In this document: positions 56,337 to 64,000 of the stretch, piece by piece
How the letters are laid out: the number at the start of each line of letters is the position of its first letter
How positions within the stretch are numbered: the first letter of the stretch is position 1
Assembly: GCF_020149765.1 (NCBI RefSeq)
Contig: NZ_CP083809.1
Coordinates: 3,286,001 to 3,350,000, forward strand
Direction of reading: 5' to 3'
DNA length: 64,000 bases
Source: Pantoea agglomerans
Lineage (GTDB): Bacteria; Pseudomonadota; Gammaproteobacteria; Enterobacterales; Enterobacteriaceae
Program-made: the position numbers and the translations under genes
The notes under the pieces: generated by a model
Seen by the model: only the letters and a program-made list of their open reading frames with translations
Told to the model about the DNA's origin: nothing
Databases searched by the model: none

Positions 56337-56786
56337 ATGAGCAACCAACAGGGCTTTACCCTGGTCGAGCTGATGATTGTGGTGGGGATCGTGGCGATCC
56401 TCAGCGCTATCGGCATACCGGCCTACCAAAACTACCTGCAGCGCGCGGCACTTACCGACATGCTGCAAACCATGGTGCCTTACAAAACGGCCGTTGAGCT
56501 CTGCGCGCTGGAGCGCGGCGGCCCGGCGCAGTGTCAGGCTGGCGAGAAAGGCGTTCCGGCGGCGAAAGGTTCACGTTACGTCTCTACCCTCAGCGTCGTA
56601 AACGGCGTCATTACCTTAACCGGTCAGGAGAGCCTGAACGGCCTGAGCGTCGAAATGACGCCGGTATGGGACAGCGCGGAAGGCGGTTTGAGGTGGCAGC
56701 GCAGCTGTAACAGCAGCAGCGACAGCCTGCGCGATAACTGCCTGGAACAGTTCCGCTTCGATGATAAAGGAGCTGACGATGCCTGA
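56337..56786 (+). CDS. ppdD: Type IV pilin PpdD
   Basis: Major type IVa pilin precursor of 149 residues. The prepilin peptidase cleaves after Gly6 (MSNQQG/FTLVEL); Glu5 of the mature protein and the hydrophobic helix follow. Cysteines in the C-terminal part can form the usual disulfides. It leads the ppdD-hofB-hofC operon with overlapping genes. Assembly would also need a prepilin peptidase and secretin encoded elsewhere. Confidence 0.94.
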   Translation: MSNQQGFTLVELMIVVGIVAILSAIGIPAYQNYLQRAALTDMLQTMVPYKTAVELCALERGGPAQCQAGEKGVPAAKGSRYVSTLSVVNGVITLTGQESLNGLSVEMTPVWDSAEGGLRWQRSCNSSSDSLRDNCLEQFRFDDKGADDA

Positions 56787-58164
56787 TGCCGCTATTCGCG
56801 CCCTGTGCCAGCGCTATCGGGCCGTGCTGCTGCATCACGATGCGACGCTGCTGCGCGTCGCCGTGGCAGAACCGGTGCCGGAGGGGCTGAGCGAGGCGCT
56901 GCACTTCGCCAGCCAGTGTCAGATTGAAATCGAATGCTGGCCGCTGGCGCGGCTCGATCTTCACCAGCACGGCAGCGCCTCTGCGGATGCCCCGCGCGAG
57001 GCGCTGCCGGAGTCGGCGGTCGACGCCGTAAACCAGATGCTGCAACAGGCGCTACGGCGGCGGGCGTCCGATATTCATATCGAGCCGCAGCGCGACGGCG
57101 TAAGGATACGGCTGCGCATCGACGGCGTGCTGCAGCCGCTGACGCCGCTGAGCGAGGCGCCGCCCGCCGCGCTGCTCGCCAGACTGAAAATTCTCGGCGG
57201 GCTGGATATTGCCGAGCGACGGCTGCCGCAGGATGGGCAGTTTACCCTGACGCTGGAGGGCAAAACCGCCGCCTTCCGTCTGGCGACGCTGCCGGTGCAG
57301 TACGGTGAAAAGGCGGTTATCCGTCTGCTGCAGAGCGAAAGCAGTACCCTCTCGCTGGATAAGCTGGGCCTGCCCGCCGCGCAGCGCCGTCTGCTGAGCG
57401 CCGCGCTGGCGCAGCCGCAGGGCCTGATTCTGGTGACAGGGCCGACCGGCAGCGGGAAAACCTTTACGCTCTATAGCTGCCTGAGCACGCTCAATCAGCC
57501 GCAGGTAAACGTCAGCAGCGTCGAGGATCCGGTGGAAATTCCGCTGGCCGGCGTTAACCAGACGCAGATCAATCCAAAATGCGGACTCGATTTCAACCGG
57601 GTGTTGCGCGCGCTGCTACGTCAGGATCCCGACGTGATTATGGTGGGCGAGATCCGCGATGCGGAAACGGCGGAAATCGCGGTTAAAGCGGCGCAGACCG
57701 GCCACCTGGTATTATCGACGCTGCATACCAACTCCACGGCGGAAACGCTGACGCGGCTGCGGCAGATGGGCATTCCCGGCTATCTGCTCGGCCCGGCGCT
57801 GCGGCTAATCGTGGCGCAACGGCTGGTGCGGCGGCTCTGCCCGCACTGTCGCCAGCCGGCGCAGGCGCTCGCCCATTTCCCGCCCGACATCTGGCCCGGC
57901 ACCCTGCAAACCTGGCGCGCGCCCGGCTGCGACCACTGCTTTTCCGGCTATTTTGGGCGGCTGGCGCTGTTTGAAATATTGCCGGTTGGCGGCAAGCTGC
58001 AAAACGCCATCGCCGCGGAAATGCCGCTCGACAGCGTGCTGGCGCTGGCGAAAAAGCAGGGTATGCGCACCCTGTTCAGCAGCGGGCTAGAGGCGGTCAG
58101 CCGCGGCGAGACCTCGCTGGAGGAGATGCAGCGCGTGACCGGACTGGAAGATGTCCCGTCTTAG
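56779..58164 (+). CDS. hofB: Type IV pilus assembly ATPase HofB (PilB/GspE)
   Basis: Hexameric ATPase that drives pilin polymerisation. It has 461 residues, the E. coli length. Walker A is GPTGSGKT (221-228), Walker B DVIMVGE (285-291), and a His box TGHLVLSTLHTN follows. A zinc-binding tetracysteine is formed by Cys354, Cys357, Cys384 and Cys387. The ATG at 56779 lies in the end of ppdD (eight-base overlap) with AAGGAG upstream. Its end overlaps hofC by 14 bases. Confidence 0.94.
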   Translation: MPDAAIRALCQRYRAVLLHHDATLLRVAVAEPVPEGLSEALHFASQCQIEIECWPLARLDLHQHGSASADAPREALPESAVDAVNQMLQQALRRRASDIHIEPQRDGVRIRLRIDGVLQPLTPLSEAPPAALLARLKILGGLDIAERRLPQDGQFTLTLEGKTAAFRLATLPVQYGEKAVIRLLQSESSTLSLDKLGLPAAQRRLLSAALAQPQGLILVTGPTGSGKTFTLYSCLSTLNQPQVNVSSVEDPVEIPLAGVNQTQINPKCGLDFNRVLRALLRQDPDVIMVGEIRDAETAEIAVKAAQTGHLVLSTLHTNSTAETLTRLRQMGIPGYLLGPALRLIVAQRLVRRLCPHCRQPAQALAHFPPDIWPGTLQTWRAPGCDHCFSGYFGRLALFEILPVGGKLQNAIAAEMPLDSVLALAKKQGMRTLFSSGLEAVSRGETSLEEMQRVTGLEDVPS

Positions 58165-59350
58165 CCTCTACCGCTGGCAGGCGGTCAATGGCCAGCAGCA
58201 GCTGCATGAGGGCGAGCTGCTTGCGGCTGACGAAGAGAGCCTGCTGCGCCAGCTGGCAGAACAGGATCTGCTGCCGGTTAGCTGGCAGCGCGCCAGGGTA
58301 TGGCGCGCGCGCGACTGGAAATGGCAGCAGAAAATCGACCTTGTCAGACAGCTTGCCACGCTGCTTAAAGCGGGCCTGCCGCTGGCGCAGGGGCTGGAGC
58401 TGCTGTCGCAGGGCCATCCGCAACCCGGCTGGCGACTGCTGCTGCATGCGCTGCGCCAGCGGATATTAAGCGGCGAGCCCTTCTCGCAGGCGTTAAGCCA
58501 GTGGCCGCAGATTTTTCCGCCCCTGTTCGCCGCGCTGATGCAGGTGGGCGAACTCACCGGCCAGCTTGACGTCTGCTGCGCGCAGCTGGCCGATCAGCAG
58601 GCGCGTCAGCAGCAGCTGTGGAATAAAGTGATAAAAGCGCTGCGCTACCCGCTGTTTATTTTACTGGTGGCCGTGGCGGTAAGCGCCGCCATGCTGCTGT
58701 TCGTACTGCCAGAATTCGTCTCGGTCTACGCCTCGTTTAATGCGCCGCTGCCCGCCTTCACCGCCGCGGTGATGGCGCTCTCTGTTAGCCTGCAGCGCTG
58801 GGGCGGCTGGATCGCGGTCGCGCTGCTGACAGTCGCCGCTGCCTGGCGCGCGCTGCGTCGACGCTCGCCTGCGTGGCAGCTGTGGGAGCAGCGTCTGATG
58901 CTGCGCCTGCCGCTGCTCTCGGAGCTGTGGCGCGGCAGCCAGCTCAGCCAAATCTATGCGGTTTTGCAGCTTACACAGCAGGCGGGCATCACCCTGCTGC
59001 AGGGGTTGCAGGCGGCGGAGGCGACGCTGACGACCCGGCTGTGGCGCGACGCCGTGGTAGAGCTTCAGCACCATATTACGCAGGGGGCGCCGCTGCATCA
59101 GGCGATGCGTGACCACCCGCTGTTTACGCCGCTCTGCATGCAGCTGGTACACGTCGGGGAAGAGGCTGGCGCGCTCGATACCATGCTGGCGCGGCTGGCG
59201 GAATGGCATGAGGCGCAAACCCTGGCGCGGGCCGACAGGCTCGCCGCCTCGCTGGAGCCCGCCATGATGGTGATCGTTGGCGCCATCGTCGGCACGCTGG
59301 TGATCGCGATGTATCTGCCGGTGTTTGGGCTGGGGAGTGTGATCTATTAG
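58151..59350 (+). CDS. hofC: Type IV pilus platform protein HofC (PilC/GspF)
   Basis: Inner-membrane platform of the pilus machine, 399 residues, with two repeated cytoplasmic T2SSF domains (about 65-185 and 265-390) and three TM segments (after each domain and between them). It overlaps hofB by 14 bases, consistent with coupled translation. It converges on guaC. Confidence 0.93.
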   Translation: MSRLSLYRWQAVNGQQQLHEGELLAADEESLLRQLAEQDLLPVSWQRARVWRARDWKWQQKIDLVRQLATLLKAGLPLAQGLELLSQGHPQPGWRLLLHALRQRILSGEPFSQALSQWPQIFPPLFAALMQVGELTGQLDVCCAQLADQQARQQQLWNKVIKALRYPLFILLVAVAVSAAMLLFVLPEFVSVYASFNAPLPAFTAAVMALSVSLQRWGGWIAVALLTVAAAWRALRRRSPAWQLWEQRLMLRLPLLSELWRGSQLSQIYAVLQLTQQAGITLLQGLQAAEATLTTRLWRDAVVELQHHITQGAPLHQAMRDHPLFTPLCMQLVHVGEEAGALDTMLARLAEWHEAQTLARADRLAASLEPAMMVIVGAIVGTLVIAMYLPVFGLGSVIY

Positions 59351-59369
59351 GGCGCACAAGGCGCCCTAA
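59347..59369. terminator. Hairpin between hofC and guaC
   Basis: Perfect 9-bp stem TTAGGGCGC / GCGCCCTAA around ACAAG, including the hofC stop codon. There is no long T-run, so termination may be weak or Rho-assisted in both directions. Confidence 0.5.
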
Positions 59370-59382
59370 TGCCGGACGGTCG

Positions 59383-60423
59383 TTAACGGTTAAAAACGCG
59401 GTTTTCCTGCTCGGCGACGCGGATAAAGGTGGTTCGCTTGGTCAGCTCCTTCAGCCGCTCTGCGCCAACGTAAGTACAGGCTGAACGCAGGCCGCCGAGA
59501 ATGTCGCGCGCCGTCTCGGCGACCGGACCGCGCAGCGGCAATTTCACCGTTTTGCCTTCCGCCGCGCGATACTGTGCGACGCCGCCCACGTGACGCTTCA
59601 TCGCCGACTCTGAACTCATACCGTAAAACAGCATAAACTGCTCGCCGTTCTCTTCGACCAGCGTGCCCTCGCACTCATCGTGCGCGGCCAGCATGCCGCC
59701 CAGCATCACGAAATCGGCGCCGCCGCCAAACGCTTTAGCGATATCACCCGGCACCGCGCAGCCGCCGTCGCTGACAATCTGCCCGCCCAGGCCGTGCGCC
59801 GCATCTGCGCACTCGATGACCGCCGAAAGCTGAGGATAGCCAACGCCGGTTTTCACGCGCGTGGTGCATACCGACCCCGGGCCAATGCCCACCTTAACGA
59901 TATCCGCGCCGGAGAGGATCAGCTCTTCCACCATTTCGCCGGTAACCACGTTGCCTGCGCAGATGGTGCGATCCGGGAAGCGTTCGCGCGCGCGCTGCAG
60001 AAAGGTAACAAAGTGCTCGGAATAGCCGTTCGCCACGTCAATACAGATGAATTTGAGATCGGCGGAGAGCGCCAGAATCGCCGTCAGCTTTTGCAGGTCG
60101 GCGTCGGAGGTGCCGGTCGACACCATAATATGATTCAACACCGCGACCGGGGAACGCTGAATAAAAACGCGCCACGCCTCGACGTCGTAATGCTTATGCA
60201 CCGCCGTAAGGATATCGAAGCCAGCCAGCGCTTCCGCCATGCTGAAGGTGCCGACGGTGTCCATGTTAGCGGCAATCACCGGCACGCCGCTCCAGCTCAG
60301 GCCAGAATGCTTAAAGGTAAAGTGACGCTCCAGTTCGACCTCAGAGCGGCTTTTCAGCGTGGATCGTTTAGGACGGATCAGCACGTCTTTAAAACCCAGC
60401 TTTAAATCTTCTTCAATACGCAT
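59383..60423 (-). CDS. guaC: GMP reductase GuaC
   Basis: NADPH-dependent deamination of GMP to IMP in purine interconversion. It has 346 residues (E. coli 347). The catalytic cysteine is Cys186 in [29 protein letters not shown] binds the nucleotide phosphate. The start at 60423 ([15 protein letters not shown]) is the family start; 16 in-frame codons upstream are excluded. Confidence 0.97.
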   Translation of the reverse strand: MRIEEDLKLGFKDVLIRPKRSTLKSRSEVELERHFTFKHSGLSWSGVPVIAANMDTVGTFSMAEALAGFDILTAVHKHYDVEAWRVFIQRSPVAVLNHIMVSTGTSDADLQKLTAILALSADLKFICIDVANGYSEHFVTFLQRARERFPDRTICAGNVVTGEMVEELILSGADIVKVGIGPGSVCTTRVKTGVGYPQLSAVIECADAAHGLGGQIVSDGGCAVPGDIAKAFGGGADFVMLGGMLAAHDECEGTLVEENGEQFMLFYGMSSESAMKRHVGGVAQYRAAEGKTVKLPLRGPVAETARDILGGLRSACTYVGAERLKELTKRTTFIRVAEQENRVFNR

Positions 60424-60639
60424 AAAAATTGTCCTGGTAAGTGGCGGCGAATCGCAGTTCGGGTAGCGCACACGGCTCCAGTGGCCTAATCATACGCGCC
60501 ATACGCCTGCCGACAAGACTGCGAATTTCACTTTATTTAAGCTACAATCCGATAAATTTAACTGAGAATTTTCATTGTGATCGCGCACACAGTTTTACGC
60601 TGCGGTTTACCTGCTGCGTAGCGCGCCTGAGAGAGTGAT

Positions 60640-61248
60640 ATGCCTTATACCGTGGCGCTGACCGGAGGAATCGGCAGTGGAAAAAGCACCATCGCCAATG
60701 CTTTTGCGGCGCTTGGCGTGCCCATCATCGACGCGGATGTGATCGCGCGCGAAGTCGTCGAGCCGGGATCCGCGGCGCTGCAGCGGATTGCGGAACGCCA
60801 CGGCGAACGTATCCTGACAGAGCAAGGCGCGCTGAATCGCCCCCGACTGAGAGAGATTATTTTCCAGTCGCCCGATGAAAAAGCCTGGCTGAACAATCTG
60901 CTTCATCCCCTGATTAACGCCCGCACGCAGCAGCTGAAAGCGCTGTCGACCGCGCCTTATGTGCTGTGGGTTGTGCCGTTACTGGTCGAAAACGGCCTGC
61001 AGCATCAGGCGGATCGCGTCCTGGTGGTTGACGTCGATGAAGCGACGCAGCTCAGGCGCACTATCCAGCGCGACGGCATCGACCGCCAGCAGGCGCAAAA
61101 TATTCTGTCTGCTCAGGCGACGCGCAGCGCGCGCCTCGCCGTAGCCGACGACGTCATTAATAACAGCGGCACGCCCGATGAGGCGCTGCCGCAGGTTGCC
61201 GCCCTGCACCAGCGCTATCTGGCGCTGGCGGCAACGCAACAGGATTAA
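60640..61248 (+). CDS. coaE: Dephospho-CoA kinase CoaE
   Basis: Last step of CoA synthesis, phosphorylating the 3'-hydroxyl of dephospho-CoA. It has 202 residues with the P-loop GGIGSGKST (9-17) and the family [10 protein letters not shown] and [10 protein letters not shown]. It starts a coaE-zapD-yacG row with gaps of 4 and 8 bases. With panBCD nearby the window covers both ends of CoA synthesis. Confidence 0.96.
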   Translation: MPYTVALTGGIGSGKSTIANAFAALGVPIIDADVIAREVVEPGSAALQRIAERHGERILTEQGALNRPRLREIIFQSPDEKAWLNNLLHPLINARTQQLKALSTAPYVLWVVPLLVENGLQHQADRVLVVDVDEATQLRRTIQRDGIDRQQAQNILSAQATRSARLAVADDVINNSGTPDEALPQVAALHQRYLALAATQQD

Positions 61249-61252
61249 CGCC

Positions 61253-61996
61253 ATGAGCACAGTCGTTCTGTTTGAACATCCCCTGAATGAAAAAATGCGC
61301 ACCTGGCTGCGCGTGGAGTTCCTGATCCAGCAGCTGCATGAAACCGTGCCGCTGACCCGCACCGCTTCGGCGCTCACCTTTTTCCGCATCATTGGCGAGC
61401 TGCTGGATATTTTCGAGCGCGGCGATATGCGCACCGAACTGCTGAAAGAGCTGGAGCGTCAGCAGCAAAAACTGCGCGCCTGGGCTGATGTGCCGGGCGT
61501 TGATATGGCCGTGGTCGATGCGCTGCGTGACAAGCTCAAAGCGCAGGCGGTTCAGCTCAACAGCGCACCGCGTATGGGGCAGCAGTTGCGCGAAGATCGG
61601 CTTATCGGCCTGGTGCGTCAGCGGCTCAGCATTCCGGGCGGCTGCTGCAGCTTCGATCTGCCAGGGCTACATATCTGGCTGCATCAGCCGCAAGAGGTGC
61701 GCGACGGCCATGTCGCCGCCTGGCTGGAGACGCTGGCGCCGCTGCACCAGAGCCTGGCGATGATTCTGGATCTTATTCGCCAGTCGGGCGCGTTTCGCCA
61801 TCAGACCAGCCTGAACGGTTTCTATCAGGACAATGCCGAAGGTGCAGAGCTGCTGCGCCTGCAGTTACAGCTGGAAGATGCGCTTTACCCCCAGGTTTCC
61901 GGCCACAAAAGTCGTTACGCCATCCGCTTTTTGCCGCTGGACAGCGAACGCGGCGAGGTGCCCGCACGACTCAACTTTGAACTGGCCTGTTGTTAG
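61253..61996 (+). CDS. zapD: Cell division protein ZapD
   Basis: Cross-links FtsZ filaments and stabilises the Z ring. It has 247 residues, as in E. coli, with the conserved start [16 protein letters not shown] and the later [16 protein letters not shown]. The ATG at 61253 lies four bases after coaE; a longer frame inside coaE is rejected. Confidence 0.95.
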   Translation: MSTVVLFEHPLNEKMRTWLRVEFLIQQLHETVPLTRTASALTFFRIIGELLDIFERGDMRTELLKELERQQQKLRAWADVPGVDMAVVDALRDKLKAQAVQLNSAPRMGQQLREDRLIGLVRQRLSIPGGCCSFDLPGLHIWLHQPQEVRDGHVAAWLETLAPLHQSLAMILDLIRQSGAFRHQTSLNGFYQDNAEGAELLRLQLQLEDALYPQVSGHKSRYAIRFLPLDSERGEVPARLNFELACC

Positions 61997-62004
61997 AGGT
62001 AGCT

Positions 62005-62202
62005 ATGCAAAATGAAGTGATTACCGTTCAGTGTCCGCACTGCGGGAAAGATGTAATCTGGGATGAGCTCAGTCCGTGGCGTCCTTTCTGCAGCAAGCGC
62101 TGCCAGCTGATTGATTTAGGCGAATGGGCGGACGAAGAGAAGCGCATCCCCAGCGAGGGCGATCTGAACGACAGCGATGACTGGAGCGAAGAGCAGCGCT
62201 GA
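62005..62202 (+). CDS. yacG: DNA gyrase inhibitor YacG
   Basis: A 65-residue zinc protein that binds GyrB and inhibits gyrase in E. coli. Zinc ligands are Cys10, Cys13, Cys29 and Cys33 (CPHC and CSKRC). The acidic C-terminal tail (DDWSEEQR) is typical. The ATG at 62005 gives the family length; five codons upstream in frame are excluded. Confidence 0.95.
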   Translation: MQNEVITVQCPHCGKDVIWDELSPWRPFCSKRCQLIDLGEWADEEKRIPSEGDLNDSDDWSEEQR

Positions 62203-62203
62203 C

Positions 62204-62225
62204 AGCAGGGGCTGGCGCCCCTGCT
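62204..62225. terminator. Hairpin between yacG and mutT
   Basis: Perfect 9-bp stem AGCAGGGGC / GCCCCTGCT with a TGGC loop fills the gap between two converging genes. It lacks a T-run. Confidence 0.5.
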
Positions 62226-62226
62226 A

Positions 62227-62622
62227 TTAAAGCTCGCCGGCGACCAGACGCGCAACCAGCGCATGGTTAGCCGGCGGGAACTCCTCCGCCACCAGCGCGC
62301 GCTGCGCAACCCAGCGCTGCGGCTGTCCTTCGCGGCCCCACGGCTCCCCTTTCCAGCCTTCCACCAGAAAGAAGTTCAGCGTCACGCGCAGCGCTTCATA
62401 GGTATGATCCGCCGAGCCAATCGCCGTCGCCTGCGTTACCTCGATGCCGGTCTCCTCCAGCAGTTCGCGCTTCAGCGCCTCTTCAGCGCTCTCGCCCGGC
62501 TCGATCTTGCCGCCGGGGAACTCCCACATATTTGCCATATGGGACGACGCCGGGCGCTGGGCCAGAAAGATCTCTTTATCGGCGTTACGGATGATGCCAA
62601 CGGCAACCTGCAGGTGCTTCAT
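62227..62622 (-). CDS. mutT: 8-oxo-dGTP diphosphatase MutT
   Basis: Removes 8-oxo-dGTP from the nucleotide pool and so prevents A:T to C:G mutations. It has 131 residues. The NUDIX box spans 38-60 with Gly38, Glu44, Arg52, Glu53, Glu56, Glu57 and Gly59 in place. It lies downstream of secA as in E. coli, with a terminator between them. Confidence 0.97.
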   Translation of the reverse strand: MKHLQVAVGIIRNADKEIFLAQRPASSHMANMWEFPGGKIEPGESAEEALKRELLEETGIEVTQATAIGSADHTYEALRVTLNFFLVEGWKGEPWGREGQPQRWVAQRALVAEEFPPANHALVARLVAGEL

Positions 62623-62706
62623 ACAATTTTTTCCACGTCAGGTGGGTGAATGTGCGCTGATTTTAAAGCATGGGCGGCGCAAAGTTAATCACGCCGCGCA
62701 GGCAAG

Positions 62707-62732
62707 AAAAAAGGCGCCGAAGCGCCTTTTTT
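62707..62732. terminator. Bidirectional terminator between mutT and secA
   Basis: Stem AAAAAAGGCGC / GCGCCTTTTTT with CGAA loop, T-runs in both directions. It ends secA transcription leftward. Confidence 0.85.
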
Positions 62733-62739
62733 ACAGCTG

Positions 62740-64000
62740 TCAGGCCAGTCGGCCGTGGCACTGCTTATATTTTTTACCAGAGCCGCACGGGCAAAGATCG
62801 TTGCGTCCGACTTTGCGCTCGCCACTCTGCGCTGCCAGCGATGCGGCGGCTGCCGCTTCGTCGTCAACATGGCTGAGCTGCTGCTGCTGCGCCAGGCGTT
62901 CCGCCTCTTCGCGACGCTGCTGCTCCATCGCTTCAACCTCTTCCGGCATACGTACCTGAACCTTGCTCAGGGTGCTGACCACTTCATATTTCAGCGACTC
63001 AAGCATGGCTGCGAACATGGCGAAGGATTCGCGCTTGTACTCCTGCTTAGGATCTTTCTGCGCATAGCCGCGCAGATGGATGCCCTGACGCAGATAGTCC
63101 ATCGCCGCCAGGTGCTCTTTCCACAGCGAATCCAGCGTCTGCAGCATGACGCCTTTTTCGAAGTTACGCATCATCTCAACGCCAACCACCTCTTCCTTGC
63201 TGGCGTAGCTCTCGCGGGCGCGCGTCATGATGCGCTCGCGCAGCGTCTCTTCATGCAGATCCGGCTCTTTATCGAGCCACTCGGCGATCGGCAGGTCGAG
63301 ATCGAAGTCAGCGCGCAGACGCTCTTCCAGACCCGGCACGTCCCACATCTCTTCCAGCGACTGCGGCGGAATGTAGGTGTCGATGGTGGTTTTAAACACG
63401 TCATCGCGGATGCTGTTAATGGTTTCGCTGACGTCGGAAACGTCCAGCAGCTCGTTGCGCTGGCTGTAGATAGCGCGACGCTGGTCGTTCGCCACGTCGT
63501 CATACTCCAGCAGCTGCTTACGGATATCGAAGTTACGGCTCTCGACTTTACGCTGCGCGTTAGCGATGGCTTTGGTTACCCACGGGTGCTCGATCGCTTC
63601 ACCCGGCTTCATGCCCAGTTTACGCATCATATTAGAGACGCGATCCGAGGCGAAAATACGCATCAGCGCATCTTCCATCGACAGGTAGAAACGGGAAGAA
63701 CCGGCGTCGCCCTGACGACCGGCGCGACCGCGCAGCTGGTTGTCGATACGGCGCGACTCATGGCGCTCGGTGCCGATAATATGCAGACCGCCTGAGGCGA
63801 GTACCGCATCGTGGCGCTGCTGCCAGGCCGCTTTAATCTCTTCGATCTGCGCTTCTGTTGGCTCGACCAGTTCGGCGACCTCTGCATGCCAGCTGCCGCC
63901 CAGCATAATGTCGGTACCACGACCCGCCATGTTGGTAGCGATGGTGACCGCACCCGGTTGACCCGCCTGAGCGACGATGTCCGCTTCACGGGCGTGGAAC
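62740..64000 (-). CDS. secA: Preprotein translocase ATPase SecA, 3' part
   Basis: Motor of Sec protein export. The window holds the last 419 residues of about 901: the end of nucleotide-binding domain 2 ([30 protein letters not shown]), the helical scaffold and wing domains ([20 protein letters not shown]), a linker, and the C-terminal zinc finger [14 protein letters not shown] that binds SecB and phospholipids. The frame is open to the right edge, so the 5' part lies outside. Confidence 0.98.
   Translation of the reverse strand, partial: FHAREADIVAQAGQPGAVTIATNMAGRGTDIMLGGSWHAEVAELVEPTEAQIEEIKAAWQQRHDAVLASGGLHIIGTERHESRRIDNQLRGRAGRQGDAGSSRFYLSMEDALMRIFASDRVSNMMRKLGMKPGEAIEHPWVTKAIANAQRKVESRNFDIRKQLLEYDDVANDQRRAIYSQRNELLDVSDVSETINSIRDDVFKTTIDTYIPPQSLEEMWDVPGLEERLRADFDLDLPIAEWLDKEPDLHEETLRERIMTRARESYASKEEVVGVEMMRNFEKGVMLQTLDSLWKEHLAAMDYLRQGIHLRGYAQKDPKQEYKRESFAMFAAMLESLKYEVVSTLSKVQVRMPEEVEAMEQQRREEAERLAQQQQLSHVDDEAAAAASLAAQSGERKVGRNDLCPCGSGKKYKQCHGRLA

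Noticed and set aside
59347..60640. guaC as an insertion site of a mobile element
   Set aside because: guaC is a known target of some Tn7-like elements, but both sides here are normal core genes with short gaps and no cargo.

Overview
This 64 kb window is chromosomal DNA of a GC-rich member of the Enterobacterales, most likely Erwiniaceae (Pantoea/Mixta/Erwinia type). Almost every protein is close in length and sequence to its Escherichia coli counterpart, and the order follows the E. coli btuF-to-secA segment, read here in the opposite direction. Several genes found there in E. coli are absent: yadS, clcA, the yad fimbrial cluster, can, gcd and yacH.

Layout. 1-9 kb: end of btuF, a small secreted protein, erpA, hemL, and the Fur-box-preceded ferrichrome operon fhuACDB. 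9-17 kb: mrcB (PBP1b, with a frameshifted tail), hrpB, thpR, sfsA, dksA, gluQ. 17-24 kb: pcnB (AUU start), folK, panB, panC, panD, a large palindrome, the yadGH exporter, hpt. 24-29.5 kb: a cystathionine gamma-synthase-family enzyme, cueO behind a CueR-type promoter, yacC, speE-speD. 29.5-37.6 kb: an accessory block with a single type I-F CRISPR repeat plus leader, then two divergent operons (kinase, PdxA2 and DeoR regulator leftward; Fe-alcohol dehydrogenase, DapA-family lyase, 2-hydroxyacid dehydrogenase and MFS carrier rightward) that look like a sugar-acid catabolic system. 37.6-42 kb: yacL, acnB, then an AT-rich accessory patch with a two-repeat type I-F CRISPR mini-array, its leader and a frameshifted NUDIX gene. 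42-49.3 kb: the pyruvate dehydrogenase operon pdhR-aceE-aceF-lpd with a perfect PdhR operator. 49.7-53.7 kb: aroP and an inserted GPH-transporter/GH43 pair. 53.6-64 kb: ampE, ampD, nadC, the pilin cluster ppdD-hofB-hofC, guaC, coaE, zapD, yacG, mutT and the 3' part of secA.

The core genes serve envelope growth (mrcB, ampDE, secA, zapD), iron and copper handling, pantothenate/CoA, haem, NAD, polyamines and central carbon. The most unusual signals are the two cas-less type I-F CRISPR loci about 11.6 kb apart. Each retains a leader on its right side, with conserved blocks at identical distances from the first repeat. Other points of note are the divergent catabolic cluster, and two apparent single-base frameshifts (mrcB C-terminus and the NUDIX gene). 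No cas genes, transposases, tRNAs or rRNAs were recognised.
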